DNA of 64,000 bases, taken from contig NZ_BONW01000022.1 in the NCBI RefSeq assembly GCF_016862915.1, forward strand, positions 1-64,000. Direction: 5' to 3'. The DNA is from Plantactinospora endophytica. Its GTDB lineage: Bacteria > Actinomycetota > Actinomycetes > Mycobacteriales > Micromonosporaceae. The position numbers were made by a program, and so were the translations under genes. The notes beneath the pieces were generated by a model. It was not told the origin of the DNA. It did no database searches and saw only the letters and a program-made list of their open reading frames with translations. Of the stretch, positions 14,746 to 23,032 are shown one piece after another (position 1 is the first letter of the stretch; every line of letters starts with the position of its first letter).

Positions 14746-14958
14746 GGCAGGCCAGTATGCCAGCCGGTCGGACCAGCCCGGTCGGGGCACGATCTCGTGG
14801 GGTGCCCACTCGTGGGGGTCACCGGCGGCCTGGTGGTCGACTCCCCTGCTGACGTGGGCCGCCCGGGTTCCGTGAGCCGCCCCCGGGTGACGCCGACCGG
14901 CGGCCCCCCGGCCGGCCGGCGTCACCCGATCACCCCCCGAACACCGGGCGTCGCCCGG

Positions 14959-15567
14959 TCAGCCCGGCACCGTCGAGGCGAGTCGGCGGCGCACGCCCAG
15001 CAGGACGAGCGCACCGAAGATCATCCCGAAGCCCACCGTGCCGAGCATGGCGAACGACTCGCCGGGCAGCAGCCCGCCGACCGACCGGGCCAGGATGCCG
15101 AGCAGCATGTAGAGCCCGGCCCAGAGCACCGCGCCGACCGCCGCGAAGCTCACGAACCGCCGGTACGACATCCGCAGCCCGCCCGCCGCGAGCGGCAGCA
15201 GCGCGTTCAGCACCGGCAGGAAGGGCGCCACCATCACCATCCGGCCCCCGCCACTGCCGAGCATCCGCTCGGCGGCCGACCAGCGCGCCTCCCCGATCCA
15301 CGCCCCGGTACGGCTGTTCCGCAGCCGGGTGCCGAACCGACGACCGGCGAAGAAGGTGAGCGACCAGCCGCCGAGGCAGCCGCCGATCACCGCCAGGAAC
15401 GCCCCCACGCTCGCGGGCCGACCGACCCCCACCGCCGCCAGCACCGCGACGTCGCCCGGCACCAGTACGCCGAGCAACGGAATCGCGTCCAGCATCATGA
15501 CTCCGCCGAGCACCGCCAGGAAGACCCCCGACGGCAGTTCCCCCACCTGAACCAGCCAGTCCGCCAC
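14959..15567 (-). CDS. DedA-family membrane protein
   Basis: A roughly 202-aa polytopic membrane protein of the DedA/Tvp38 superfamily, now linked to lipid-carrier (undecaprenyl-phosphate) or phospholipid scrambling. Motifs seen: the LDAIPLLGVLVPGD segment, the family F/GxxxG stretch GCLGGWSLTFFAGRRFG, MVMVAPFLPVLNALLPLAAG with the conserved proline-containing re-entrant helix, and RRFVSFAAVGAVLWAG. The GTG at 15567 is preferred: TAACGT lies 7 bases upstream, a leaderless arrangement. An in-frame ATG at 15603 would add 12 residues. A 283-base spacer with no gene separates it from the cold-shock gene. Confidence 0.88.
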   Translation of the reverse strand: MADWLVQVGELPSGVFLAVLGGVMMLDAIPLLGVLVPGDVAVLAAVGVGRPASVGAFLAVIGGCLGGWSLTFFAGRRFGTRLRNSRTGAWIGEARWSAAERMLGSGGGRMVMVAPFLPVLNALLPLAAGGLRMSYRRFVSFAAVGAVLWAGLYMLLGILARSVGGLLPGESFAMLGTVGFGMIFGALVLLGVRRRLASTVPG

Positions 15568-15850
15568 GTCAGGAACGTTACGGACCGGGAATGCCCCGGA
15601 CATCCGGGCCGAGCCCTGGTAAGCGGCGCGGGCAACCCTGACCCGATCTAGGGGTGACTCCACCGCTCGGCGTAGGCCGAGGCAGCTAGCTCCACCTACT
15701 TCCGGCCTCCCGACCGGTGGACTCCGACCGTCGAACTCCGACTCGCCCCCGCCGACTCCCGGCTTCCGGCCGCGCCGGATACCCCGGACCGCTACTGTCG
15801 GTGGCGTACGAGGCACGCCACGCACCGGGCGCGCCGCTAAGGAGACACCC

Positions 15851-16054
15851 ATGGCAAGCGGAACCGTGAAGTGGTTCAACTCGGAAAAGGGCTTCGGCTT
15901 CATCGAGCAGGACGGCGGAGGGCCGGACGTGTTCGTCCACTACTCCGCGATCTCGACGTCCGGCTACCGGGAGCTCAACGAGGGGCAGAAGGTCGAATTC
16001 GACGTCACCCAGGGCGAGAAGGGCCCGCAGGCGGCTAACGTCCAGCCGCGCTGA
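15851..16054 (+). CDS. Cold-shock domain protein
   Basis: A 67-aa single cold-shock (OB-fold) domain that binds single-stranded RNA/DNA and acts as an RNA chaperone. RNP1 is KGFGFIEQ and RNP2 is VFVHYSAI, both intact. ATG 15851 is preceded by AAGGAGA (15839-15845). The upstream spacer is 283 bases, compatible with the long 5' leader often found for such genes. Its 3' end overlaps the convergent MFS gene by 20 bases. Confidence 0.96.
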   Translation: MASGTVKWFNSEKGFGFIEQDGGGPDVFVHYSAISTSGYRELNEGQKVEFDVTQGEKGPQAANVQPR

Positions 16055-17321
16055 CCAGGTCGCGAGGCCCCGGGCAGGCCGGTGCCGGCACCTGCGTACC
16101 GGACGGTTCGGGCAGGTTCCGGTGCCGGCGCAGCGGGCCGGTCAGCAGGACCAGCCCGCTCAGCGCCAGACTGCCGGTGATCAACCACATCGCCGGCCGG
16201 AGGCCGAACGCCGTACCGAGGGCACCGCCGAGTACGGCACCGAGCGGGATGGTGCCGTAGTTGACCGCCTGCATGGTCACCACGACCCGGCCGAGCAGCC
16301 GGTGCGGCACGTATGCCTGGCGGAAGCCGCTCTTGATCACGTTGCCGGCGACAACTCCGGCGCCGATCACCACGCCGGCCACCACCACCAGCCCGAGCCG
16401 GGCACCGGGTGCGGTCATCGGGATCAGCAGCGCGAACGGTTCCGCGCCGAGGGCGCAGAGCAGCAGCGCTCGGGCACTGCCCAGCCGTCGGGACAGCCGG
16501 GTGGCGACGGCGGCGCCGATCACCCCGCCGAGGCTCATCAGGGCGACCAGGCCGCCGACCGTACCCGGACCGAGGCCGACCTCGCGGACCAGGAAGACGA
16601 CCAGGATCGCCTGGTACCCGACCAGGCCGACGTTGCTGACCGCTCCCCAGACGGTGAGCACCCGCAGGTAGGGGTCGCGGGCGGTGAACCGTACCCCTTC
16701 GGCGATCTGCCGGCCGAAGCCCGGCGCCGGACCGGTGTCGCGGCGCGGCTCCGGTCGGCGGATCGACAGCAGGCAGACGGCCGAGCCGACGAAGGTGAGC
16801 ACGTCCACCAGCAGCGCCGTCGCCGCGCCGACCAGGCTGGCCAGCAGGCCCGCCGCCCCCGGCCCGGCCACCTGGGACACCGCCTCGGTGCCCTGCAACT
16901 TCGCGTTACCCTCCGGCAGGTCGGCCCGGGCCAGCAGGGTGGGCAGGTAGACCTGGTACGCGGTCTTGAAGAAGACGCTCACCGTGCCACCGGCCAACGC
17001 CACGGCCAGCAGCTGCCCGATGGTGAGTACGCCGAGCCAGCCGGCCACCGGCACGCTGACGAAGAGCAGCGCGGCGACCAGGTCGCAGGTCACCATCACC
17101 GGCCGGCAGGGCAGCCGGTCCACCCAGGCACCGGCCGGCAGCCCGACCAGTAGCCAGGGCAGCCAGGTCGCGGCGGTCAGCAGCGCAACCTGGAAGGTGT
17201 TGGCGCCGAGGGTGGCGACGGCGACCAGCGGCAGCGCCACACTGGTGACGCTGGCGCCGAAGCTGCTGCCGGCCTGACCGATCCAGAACAGCCGGAAGTC
17301 TCGGTGTCGGAGCAGGCTCAT
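16035..17321 (-). CDS. MFS transporter (EntS-like exporter family)
   Basis: A 428-aa major facilitator with about 12 predicted transmembrane helices. The opening [19 protein letters not shown] and the segment [13 protein letters not shown] (the loop 2-3 motif A region) fit the MFS_3 group that includes enterobactin-type and drug exporters. GAGGAG lies 5-10 bases before ATG 17321. The ArsR-type regulator 123 bases upstream on the same strand probably controls it. The substrate cannot be told from the sequence. The gene end overlaps the cold-shock gene tail-to-tail by 20 bases. Confidence 0.9.
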   Translation of the reverse strand: MSLLRHRDFRLFWIGQAGSSFGASVTSVALPLVAVATLGANTFQVALLTAATWLPWLLVGLPAGAWVDRLPCRPVMVTCDLVAALLFVSVPVAGWLGVLTIGQLLAVALAGGTVSVFFKTAYQVYLPTLLARADLPEGNAKLQGTEAVSQVAGPGAAGLLASLVGAATALLVDVLTFVGSAVCLLSIRRPEPRRDTGPAPGFGRQIAEGVRFTARDPYLRVLTVWGAVSNVGLVGYQAILVVFLVREVGLGPGTVGGLVALMSLGGVIGAAVATRLSRRLGSARALLLCALGAEPFALLIPMTAPGARLGLVVVAGVVIGAGVVAGNVIKSGFRQAYVPHRLLGRVVVTMQAVNYGTIPLGAVLGGALGTAFGLRPAMWLITGSLALSGLVLLTGPLRRHRNLPEPSGTQVPAPACPGPRDLVSAAGR

Positions 17322-17360
17322 CTCGTCTCCTCACTCCCGCTGACCTCGTTCTCTGGTCGG

Positions 17361-17398
17361 GGGCTCGTGTCGAGGGCTCGTGTCGAGGGCTCGTGCCT
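17361..17398 (+). repeat. Three 13-bp direct repeats
   Basis: The unit GGGCTCGTGTCGA occurs at 17361 and 17374 and again, with changes at its end, at 17387. It lies between the ArsR-type gene and the MFS gene. No function is evident. Confidence 0.7.
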
Positions 17399-17444
17399 AC
17401 CGGCGGTGTGCCCACCGGGCCGGCGGTTTGCCCACCGGGTCAGG

Positions 17445-18017
17445 TCAGGGCTGTGCCGGGATGCCGTGGGCGAAGAAGAACACCGGGTCGCGGCGCTGCC
17501 CGTCGTCCGGCAGCTCGCGGTCGCCCCAGCGGGACAGCAGGGACAGCAGTTCGGCCTCGAACTCGGCCAGTTCGGCCGGGGTGAGCCGCAGCCAGCGGTC
17601 GGTCGAGAAGGGCGCCTCGTCCCAGGCGGCGCGCTCGTCGTCGGCGACGGCGTGCCAGTCCCGGACCAGGCCGATCTGGCGGTCGAGGTTGAGCGAGACG
17701 GCCGCCTGCTGCACCGCCTGCGCGGACGGGTCGTCGGCGAAGTCGGCGCCGGACCAGCGCAGGCCGGCCGAGACCAGCCGCCACCAGCGTTCCCGGCGGT
17801 CCCGGGCCAGTTCCGGCGCCTCCTCGACCAGGTCGGCGGCGGCCAGCACCTTCAGGTGGTGGCTGACGTTCGCGACCGCCTGCCCGGTGCGCTCGGCGAG
17901 CGTGCTGACGGTGGCCGGACCGTAGACCTTCAGCACGTCCATCAGCCGGCGGCGGAGCGGGTGGGACATGGCGGCCAGCACCCGGGAGTCGGTGATCTTG
18001 CGGATCTCTCTCGTCAC
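17445..18017 (-). CDS. ArsR-type winged-helix regulator
   Basis: A 190-aa regulator. Residues about 10-90 form the winged helix (VLAAMSHPLRRRLMDVL, then TVSTLAERTGQAVANVSHHLKVL as the recognition region), typical of ArsR-type proteins lacking obvious metal-binding cysteines. The C-terminal 100 residues form an acidic, Trp-rich domain seen in actinobacterial DUF-type ArsR regulators of transporters. GTG 18017 is chosen over upstream starts because homologous sequence begins at TREIRKITD. A pair of TTGyGCAA palindromes lies 30-50 bases upstream. The MFS gene follows by 123 bases. Confidence 0.87.
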   Translation of the reverse strand: MTREIRKITDSRVLAAMSHPLRRRLMDVLKVYGPATVSTLAERTGQAVANVSHHLKVLAAADLVEEAPELARDRRERWWRLVSAGLRWSGADFADDPSAQAVQQAAVSLNLDRQIGLVRDWHAVADDERAAWDEAPFSTDRWLRLTPAELAEFEAELLSLLSRWGDRELPDDGQRRDPVFFFAHGIPAQP

Positions 18018-18046
18018 GCCACCCAGGCTGGCATACGCAAGAGCAG

Positions 18047-18068
18047 TTGTGCAAGAACTATTGCGCAA
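18047..18068. promoter_or_regulatory. Candidate ArsR operator: two TTGyGCAA palindromes
   Basis: TTGTGCAA (18047-18054) and the perfect palindrome TTGCGCAA (18061-18068) are 6 bases apart, directly before the ArsR-type gene and against the iolD stop codon. The arrangement fits an autoregulatory operator. Confidence 0.45.
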
Positions 18069-19952
18069 CTATGGTTGCAGGTAGTGGCGCTGCTCGCGCC
18101 TGCCCCGCTCGTACGCCGCCCGCGCCGCGTCCGCGCCGTCCAGCGTCGACATCTCCGCCACCGGCACGTCCCACCACGCCCCACCGGGCGGCCCCGGCAG
18201 CAGCGGATCGGTCTCCACGTGCACGACGGTCGTACGCCGGCACTCCCGGGCCCGGCCCAGCGCCACCCGCAGCTCGTCGACGCCCCGCACCCGGAACACC
18301 TCGGCGCCCAGACTCGCCGCGTTGGCGGCCAGGTCCACCGGCAGCACCGGCCCGTCCAGTCGCCCGGACTCCCCGTCCCGGAAGCGGTAGCGGGTGCCGA
18401 ACCGCTGCCCGCCGACCGACTCCGACAGCGCGCCGATCGAGGCGTACCCGTGGTTCTGCACCAGGACGACGATCAGCTTGATCCCCTCGGCGACCGCGGT
18501 CACCAGCTCCTGGGCCATCATCAGATATGAGCCGTCGCCGACCAGGACGAAGACCTCCCGGTCCGGTGCGGCGAGCTTCACCCCGAGCCCGCCGGCGATC
18601 TCGTAGCCCATGCAGGAGTAGCCGTACTCGACGTGGTAGCCGAGCGGGTCGCGTACCCGCCAGAGCCGGTGCAGCTCGCCGGGAAGCGAGCCGGCCGCGC
18701 AGACCAGCACGTCCCGTGCCCCGACCACCTCGTCGAGTACGCCCAGCACCTCGGCCTGGGCCGGCAGCGGCTCGTGCCGGCGCGCGTACGTCGCCCGGAC
18801 CGTCGCGTCCCAGTCGGCGGCGAGCCGCCGCGCCCGTTCCCGGTGCCCGGCCGGCGCCGACCAGCCGGCCAGCGCCTCGGTCAGCGCGGTCAGCCCGGCC
18901 CGGGCGTCGGCCCGCACCGGCACCGCCGAGAGTTTCACCGCGTCGAAGGCGGCCACGTTCAGGTTGACGAACCGCACCCCGGGATCGGCGAAGACGGTCC
19001 GGGAGGCGGTGGTGAAATCGGTGTACCGGGTGCCGACCCCCAGCACCACGTCGGCGTCGGCGGCCAGCTCGTTGGCGGCGTCGGCACCGGTCGCCCCGAC
19101 CGCGCCGACGGCCAGCGGATGGTCGGACGGCAGCGCACCCTTGCCGGCCTGGGTCACCGCCACCGGAATGCCGCTCGCCTCGGCGAAGTCGCGCAGCGCC
19201 TCGGTCGCCTCGGAATGCAGCACGCCGCCGCCGGCCACCAGCAGCGGACGCCGCGCGGCCCGCAACACCGCGACCGCCCGGGCCAGCGCCGCCGGCTCCG
19301 GCACCGGCCGGGGTACGTGCCAGGTCCGCTCGGCGAACAGCTCCACCGGCCAGTCGTACGCCTCGGCCTGCACGTCCTGCGGCAGCGCCAGGGTCACCGC
19401 CCCGGTCTCGGCCGGGTCGGTCAGCACCCGCACCGCACCCAGCAGCGCGCTCGGCAACTGCTCCGGCCGGTACACCCGGTCGAAGAACCGGGAGACCGGC
19501 CGGAAGCAGTCGTTGACCGAGACGTCGTACCCGCGCGGATCCTCCAGCTCCTGGAGCACCGGACCGGCCACCCGGGTCGCGAAGACGTCGCCGGGCAGCA
19601 GCAATACCGGCAGCCGGTTGATCGTGGCCAGGGCCGCCCCGGTGACCATGTTGGTGGCGCCGGGGCCGATCGAACTGGTGCAGGCCCAGGTGCTCAGCCG
19701 GTGGCGGGTACGGGCGTAGCCGACGGCGGCGTGCACCATCGCCTGCTCGTTGCGGGCCGGCAGGTAGCGCAGACCCGGGGCACCGGCGATCTCGTGTTCG
19801 GCGAGCGCCAGGCCGAGCCCGGCGACGTTGCCGTGCCCGAAGATGCCGAAGCAGCCCGCGAAGAGCCGGTGCCGTACGCCGTCCCGTTCGGTCCGCTGGG
19901 CGGCGAGGAACCGGACCAGCGCCTGCCCGACGGTGAGTCTGGTGGTCGTCAT
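18069..19952 (-). CDS. iolD: 3D-trihydroxycyclohexane-1,2-dione acylhydrolase
   Basis: IolD is the thiamine-diphosphate enzyme that opens the inositol-derived ring to 5-deoxy-glucuronate. The 627-aa protein has the three-domain pyruvate-oxidase architecture: N-terminal Pyr domain (GCFGIFGHGNVAGLG, ARNEQAM with the catalytic Glu), a central domain (PLLVAGGGVLHSEA), and the C-terminal TPP domain with GDGSYLMM...QNHGYASIG as the Mg/TPP motif. ATG 19952 has GGAGG 9-13 bases upstream. iolB is upstream on the same strand after a 210-base spacer filled with short tandem repeats, which may weaken coupling between the two. Confidence 0.95.
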   Translation of the reverse strand: MTTTRLTVGQALVRFLAAQRTERDGVRHRLFAGCFGIFGHGNVAGLGLALAEHEIAGAPGLRYLPARNEQAMVHAAVGYARTRHRLSTWACTSSIGPGATNMVTGAALATINRLPVLLLPGDVFATRVAGPVLQELEDPRGYDVSVNDCFRPVSRFFDRVYRPEQLPSALLGAVRVLTDPAETGAVTLALPQDVQAEAYDWPVELFAERTWHVPRPVPEPAALARAVAVLRAARRPLLVAGGGVLHSEATEALRDFAEASGIPVAVTQAGKGALPSDHPLAVGAVGATGADAANELAADADVVLGVGTRYTDFTTASRTVFADPGVRFVNLNVAAFDAVKLSAVPVRADARAGLTALTEALAGWSAPAGHRERARRLAADWDATVRATYARRHEPLPAQAEVLGVLDEVVGARDVLVCAAGSLPGELHRLWRVRDPLGYHVEYGYSCMGYEIAGGLGVKLAAPDREVFVLVGDGSYLMMAQELVTAVAEGIKLIVVLVQNHGYASIGALSESVGGQRFGTRYRFRDGESGRLDGPVLPVDLAANAASLGAEVFRVRGVDELRVALGRARECRRTTVVHVETDPLLPGPPGGAWWDVPVAEMSTLDGADAARAAYERGRREQRHYLQP

Positions 19953-20127
19953 CGGGGCCTCCGGTCGGGACGGGCCGTGAGCCGGCAATCGTCGGGCATC
20001 GGGCGTCAGGCGTCGGCGTCGGGCTTCGGGCGGGACGTCGGGCGTTGCCGGAGTCCGAGGTCGGGGTGAACCCGGCCGAGCCTGCAAGATCGGCATCAGG
20101 GCGAGATCGGCATCAGTGAGGTGCGAG

Positions 20128-20195
20128 GTCAGCGGGAGTGCTGGGTCAGCGGAAGTGCTGGGTCAGCGGGAGTGCGAGGTGAGCGGGAGTCTCGG
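20128..20195 (+). repeat. Four 17-bp tandem repeats at the iolB 3' end
   Basis: Near-identical units of GTCAGCGGGAGTGCTGG start at 20128, 20145, 20162 and 20179, running across the iolB stop codon. A looser set of GGGCGTC-type repeats occupies 19,995-20,045. Together they fill the spacer between iolB and iolD. Confidence 0.8.
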
Positions 20196-21164
20196 GTCGA
20201 CGGGCCGACCCGCCCAGGAGGCGCGTACCCAGGCATGCGCCGGATCGTCGGAGATCAGCCAGGACCGTTCCTCGGCCGGCCCGGCCATCGCGTTCAGGTA
20301 GTAGAGCGGATGTCCGGGTGCGGCGATCGACGGGCCGTGCCAGCCGTACGGGACCAGCACCGTGTCGCCGGAGCGCACCTCGGCCAGTACGTCGATCGGG
20401 CGTCGTACCGTGCCGTAGATGCGGTGGTAGCCGTACCCGGGGGTACCGGTCGGGCCGATGCCGACCTCGAAGTAGTAGATCTCCTCCAGCACCACCTCCT
20501 GCCCGGCCCGCGGCTCGTCGTGCTTGTGCGGCGGGTACGACGACCAGTTGCCGTCCGGGGTGAGCACCTCGCAGGCGATCAACCGATCGGTCTCGAACGT
20601 CTCCGGGGTGGCGAAGTTGTTGACCTGACGGCTGCACGTGCCGGCGCCGCGCAGCTCGACCCGTACCCCGTCGGCCGGGCCGTACCGGGCCGGGAAGCGG
20701 CGCCGGGCCCGGGCCGCCGGCAGCGCGAACCGGCCGCCGTCGGCGCTGGACAGCTCGGCCCGGGTGCCCGGCGGCAGGTAGCCGAAGTCGCTGATCCCGG
20801 CGAAGACCCCGGAGCGACCGGCCAGCTCCATCGTCCAGCCACCACCCGCCCCACCTGCGGGCGCCCGGTCCGTGTCCGGGCCGCAGGCGGAATCGGAATC
20901 GGAGTCGGTGCAGTGCAGCACCGCCGAGCCGGCCAGCGGCAGCACGATCACCTCGTCCGGCCCGGTGTCGAAGCCGACGCGGGCGCCGGGTGGCAACTCC
21001 ACCACCCGCAGCCCGGTGTACGTCCAGCCGCACCGCTGCGGGTCCAGCGCCACCGACCACCGGCCGACGGCGGCGCTGCCGGCCGGCCAGTAACAACGGC
21101 CCGTGCCACCACCGGTCGGGGAGCCGTCGGCGCCTGCCGGCCCGGTCTCGGCGTCGCCGGTCAC
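20163..21164 (-). CDS. iolB: 5-deoxy-glucuronate isomerase
   Basis: IolB converts 5-deoxy-glucuronate to 2-deoxy-5-keto-gluconate in myo-inositol breakdown. The 333-aa cupin protein has the metal motif YPPHKHDEP followed by EEIYYFEV and the later GYGYHRIYG and YGWHGPS segments. It carries a Gly/Asp-rich insertion around residues 88-108 (TDSDSDSACGPDTD) not found in compact family members. GTG 21164 overlaps the stop codon of the upstream gene by four bases (GTGA), so translation is coupled. Its last codons lie in a 17-bp repeat tract. Confidence 0.94.
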   Translation of the reverse strand: MTGDAETGPAGADGSPTGGGTGRCYWPAGSAAVGRWSVALDPQRCGWTYTGLRVVELPPGARVGFDTGPDEVIVLPLAGSAVLHCTDSDSDSACGPDTDRAPAGGAGGGWTMELAGRSGVFAGISDFGYLPPGTRAELSSADGGRFALPAARARRRFPARYGPADGVRVELRGAGTCSRQVNNFATPETFETDRLIACEVLTPDGNWSSYPPHKHDEPRAGQEVVLEEIYYFEVGIGPTGTPGYGYHRIYGTVRRPIDVLAEVRSGDTVLVPYGWHGPSIAAPGHPLYYLNAMAGPAEERSWLISDDPAHAWVRASWAGRPVDPRLPLTSHSR

Positions 21165-22048
21165 CGGGGCGCCGTCCCGTGCACCAGTGCGGCTGCCCGG
21201 TCGACCGCACCGGCCACGTCGTCGTCGGGCGGGAAGAGCAGGCTCCGACCGACCACCAGCCCGCGTACGCCGGGCAGGGCCAGTGCCTCGGCCCAGGCCG
21301 CGAAGGTCCGCGCCGGATCGCCGGACGGGTCGCCGCCGAGCAGCAGCGTGGGCAGGGTCGTCGCGGTCATCACCCGGGCCATCCCCGGCACCACCGGCAA
21401 CTTCAACCAGGTGTACGCGGACGTCGGCGCGAGCCCGGAGGCGATCGCCACCGACCGGACCACCGCCTCCACGTCGAGGTCGTTGCGCAGCCGCCCGCCG
21501 GTCCGGCGGGACAGGAACGGCTCGACCAGCGCCATCAGCCGGTACCGGGCCAACTCCCCCACCGCCCGGCCGCAGGCCGCCAGGGTACGGACGGTGGCCG
21601 GATCGGCCAGGTCCACCCGGCAGAGCATCTTGCCGCCCTCGAAGCCCATCTCGGCGATCGTCGGTGCGTCGTAGGCGGTGAACCGGTCGTCCGCCTCGAA
21701 AACCGAGCCGTGCAGCCCGCCCCGGTTCATCGAGCCGATCACCACCCTGTCGTCCAGGCAGTCGAGCAGCAGCAGGTCCTCCAGGATGTCCGGGGTCCCG
21801 AGCACCCCGTCGACGCCGGGCCGGTCGAGGGCGATGCGGAGCCGGTCGAGCAGCCGGTAGCGGTCGGCCATCGCCGAGGCGGAGTCCCGGACCCCGAGCA
21901 CTCCCCGGGCGGGATGGTCGGCGGCGATCAGCAGCAGCCGGCCGGTGTCGCCCAGCAGTGGACGACGTCGCCGCCGGGCGGCCGTCGCCAGGATCGCCTC
22001 CGGGTGGCGGGCGCGTACCTCCCGGAGCTGATCATACCGGTCGGACAT
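21161..22048 (-). CDS. Cgl0159-family (beta/alpha)8 protein of the inositol operon
   Basis: A 295-aa protein of the Cgl0159 family, TIM-barrel proteins that occur in actinobacterial iol clusters and resemble class I aldolases. Features: LLIAADHPARGVLG near the N-terminus, EMGFEGGKMLCRVD with a possible Schiff-base lysine, YTWLKLP with a second lysine, and the terminal LLLGGDPSGDP and GLVVGRSLLFP phosphate-site-like strands. The likely role is aldol cleavage in inositol or related sugar breakdown, which is inference. ATG 22048 is the first gene of the Cgl0159-iolB-iolD operon, opposite the GntR gene and its operator. IolC, IolE, IolG and IolA are not in the window. Confidence 0.85.
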   Translation of the reverse strand: MSDRYDQLREVRARHPEAILATAARRRRRPLLGDTGRLLLIAADHPARGVLGVRDSASAMADRYRLLDRLRIALDRPGVDGVLGTPDILEDLLLLDCLDDRVVIGSMNRGGLHGSVFEADDRFTAYDAPTIAEMGFEGGKMLCRVDLADPATVRTLAACGRAVGELARYRLMALVEPFLSRRTGGRLRNDLDVEAVVRSVAIASGLAPTSAYTWLKLPVVPGMARVMTATTLPTLLLGGDPSGDPARTFAAWAEALALPGVRGLVVGRSLLFPPDDDVAGAVDRAAALVHGTAPR

Positions 22049-22077
22049 CACCCAACGATCCCCGTCGAACTCAACTT

Positions 22078-22097
22078 TTGTCAATACATAGTGACAA
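22078..22097. promoter_or_regulatory. Palindromic operator between the iol operon and its GntR gene
   Basis: A perfect inverted repeat TTGTCA-N8-TGACAA sits in the 74-base gap between the divergent genes. On the minus strand its right half reads TTGACA, a consensus -35 for the iol operon. This is the expected place and symmetry for a GntR-family repressor to shut both promoters. Confidence 0.7.
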
Positions 22098-22122
22098 CCT
22101 CACCTCAGCACGATGCCGTACG

Positions 22123-22899
22123 ATGACCGTCGTGGTCCTCGCGGGTGAGCGCGGCGAAAAGGTCTCGTTGGACGGTGTCGTCATCGACCGGGACAGTCCG
22201 ATGCCGCTCTATTTCCAGATCGCCCAGCAACTGGAGCAGGCGATCGTCGCCGGCACGCTGCCACCCGGCGGTCGGCTGGACAACGAGATCGAGCTCGCCG
22301 ACCAACTCGCGGTCAGCCGGCCCACGATGCGCAAGGCGATCGAGACGTTGGTCCGGCAGGGGCTGCTGGTCCGCCGACGCGGCCTCGGCACGGTGGTGAT
22401 GGCCCGGCCCGTCCGCCGTCCGCTCGCGCTGACCAGCCTCTTCGACGACCTCACCAGCGCCGGGCGCCGGCCGTCGACCGAGGTGCTCACCCTCGAACGG
22501 GCCCCGGCCGGTCCCGAGGAGGCGGCGGCACTCGGCGTACCCGAGGGCACCGAACTGATCGCCGTCGAACGCCTCCGGTCCGCCGACGGCCAGCCGCTGG
22601 CACTCATGCGCAACTACCTGCCGCCGGCACTGGTCAGCGTCGACCGGGCCGCGCTCGGCCAGCACGGGCTCTACCAGTTGCTGCGCCGGCAGGGCGTGAC
22701 GCTGCAACTGGCCAACCAGGAGGTCTCCGCCCGGCCGGCACTCGCCCGGGAGGCCCGGCTGCTCGGGGTGGCCCGGGGCAGCACCCTGCTCACCATCCGG
22801 CGTACCACCTACGACTCGGCCGGCCGCGCCGTCGAGTACGGCGCGCACGCCTACCTGGCAGCCCGCTACTCGGTCGAGATGACCCTGGTACCCCGCTGA
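22123..22899 (+). CDS. GntR-family regulator, probable iol repressor
   Basis: A 258-aa regulator with an N-terminal GntR winged helix (residues about 25-95; PLYFQIAQQLEQAIVAG, LADQLAVSRPTMRKAIETLV, RRRGLGTVV) and a C-terminal UTRA ligand domain (about 110-255; LTSLFDDLTSAGRRP, LLTIRRTTYD, EYGAHAYLAARYS). Divergently placed from the Cgl0159-iolB-iolD operon with a palindrome between them, it is probably the inositol-responsive repressor, as for the GntR-type IolR of corynebacteria. ATG 22123 is followed by a short tail before the conserved region; another start a few codons on cannot be excluded. Confidence 0.88.
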   Translation: MTVVVLAGERGEKVSLDGVVIDRDSPMPLYFQIAQQLEQAIVAGTLPPGGRLDNEIELADQLAVSRPTMRKAIETLVRQGLLVRRRGLGTVVMARPVRRPLALTSLFDDLTSAGRRPSTEVLTLERAPAGPEEAAALGVPEGTELIAVERLRSADGQPLALMRNYLPPALVSVDRAALGQHGLYQLLRRQGVTLQLANQEVSARPALAREARLLGVARGSTLLTIRRTTYDSAGRAVEYGAHAYLAARYSVEMTLVPR

Positions 22900-23032
22900 C
22901 CCAACCTCTGGCAGCCCCGGCACCGGTCGCGGTACGGGATCGCTCCCGGCGCGGCAGGCATCGACCGGCGGAGGTTTCGGCTGATAGCTGAAGCGCTCGC
23001 CGGGCTCGTCACGGTGGCTCTAGCGTGACGGC

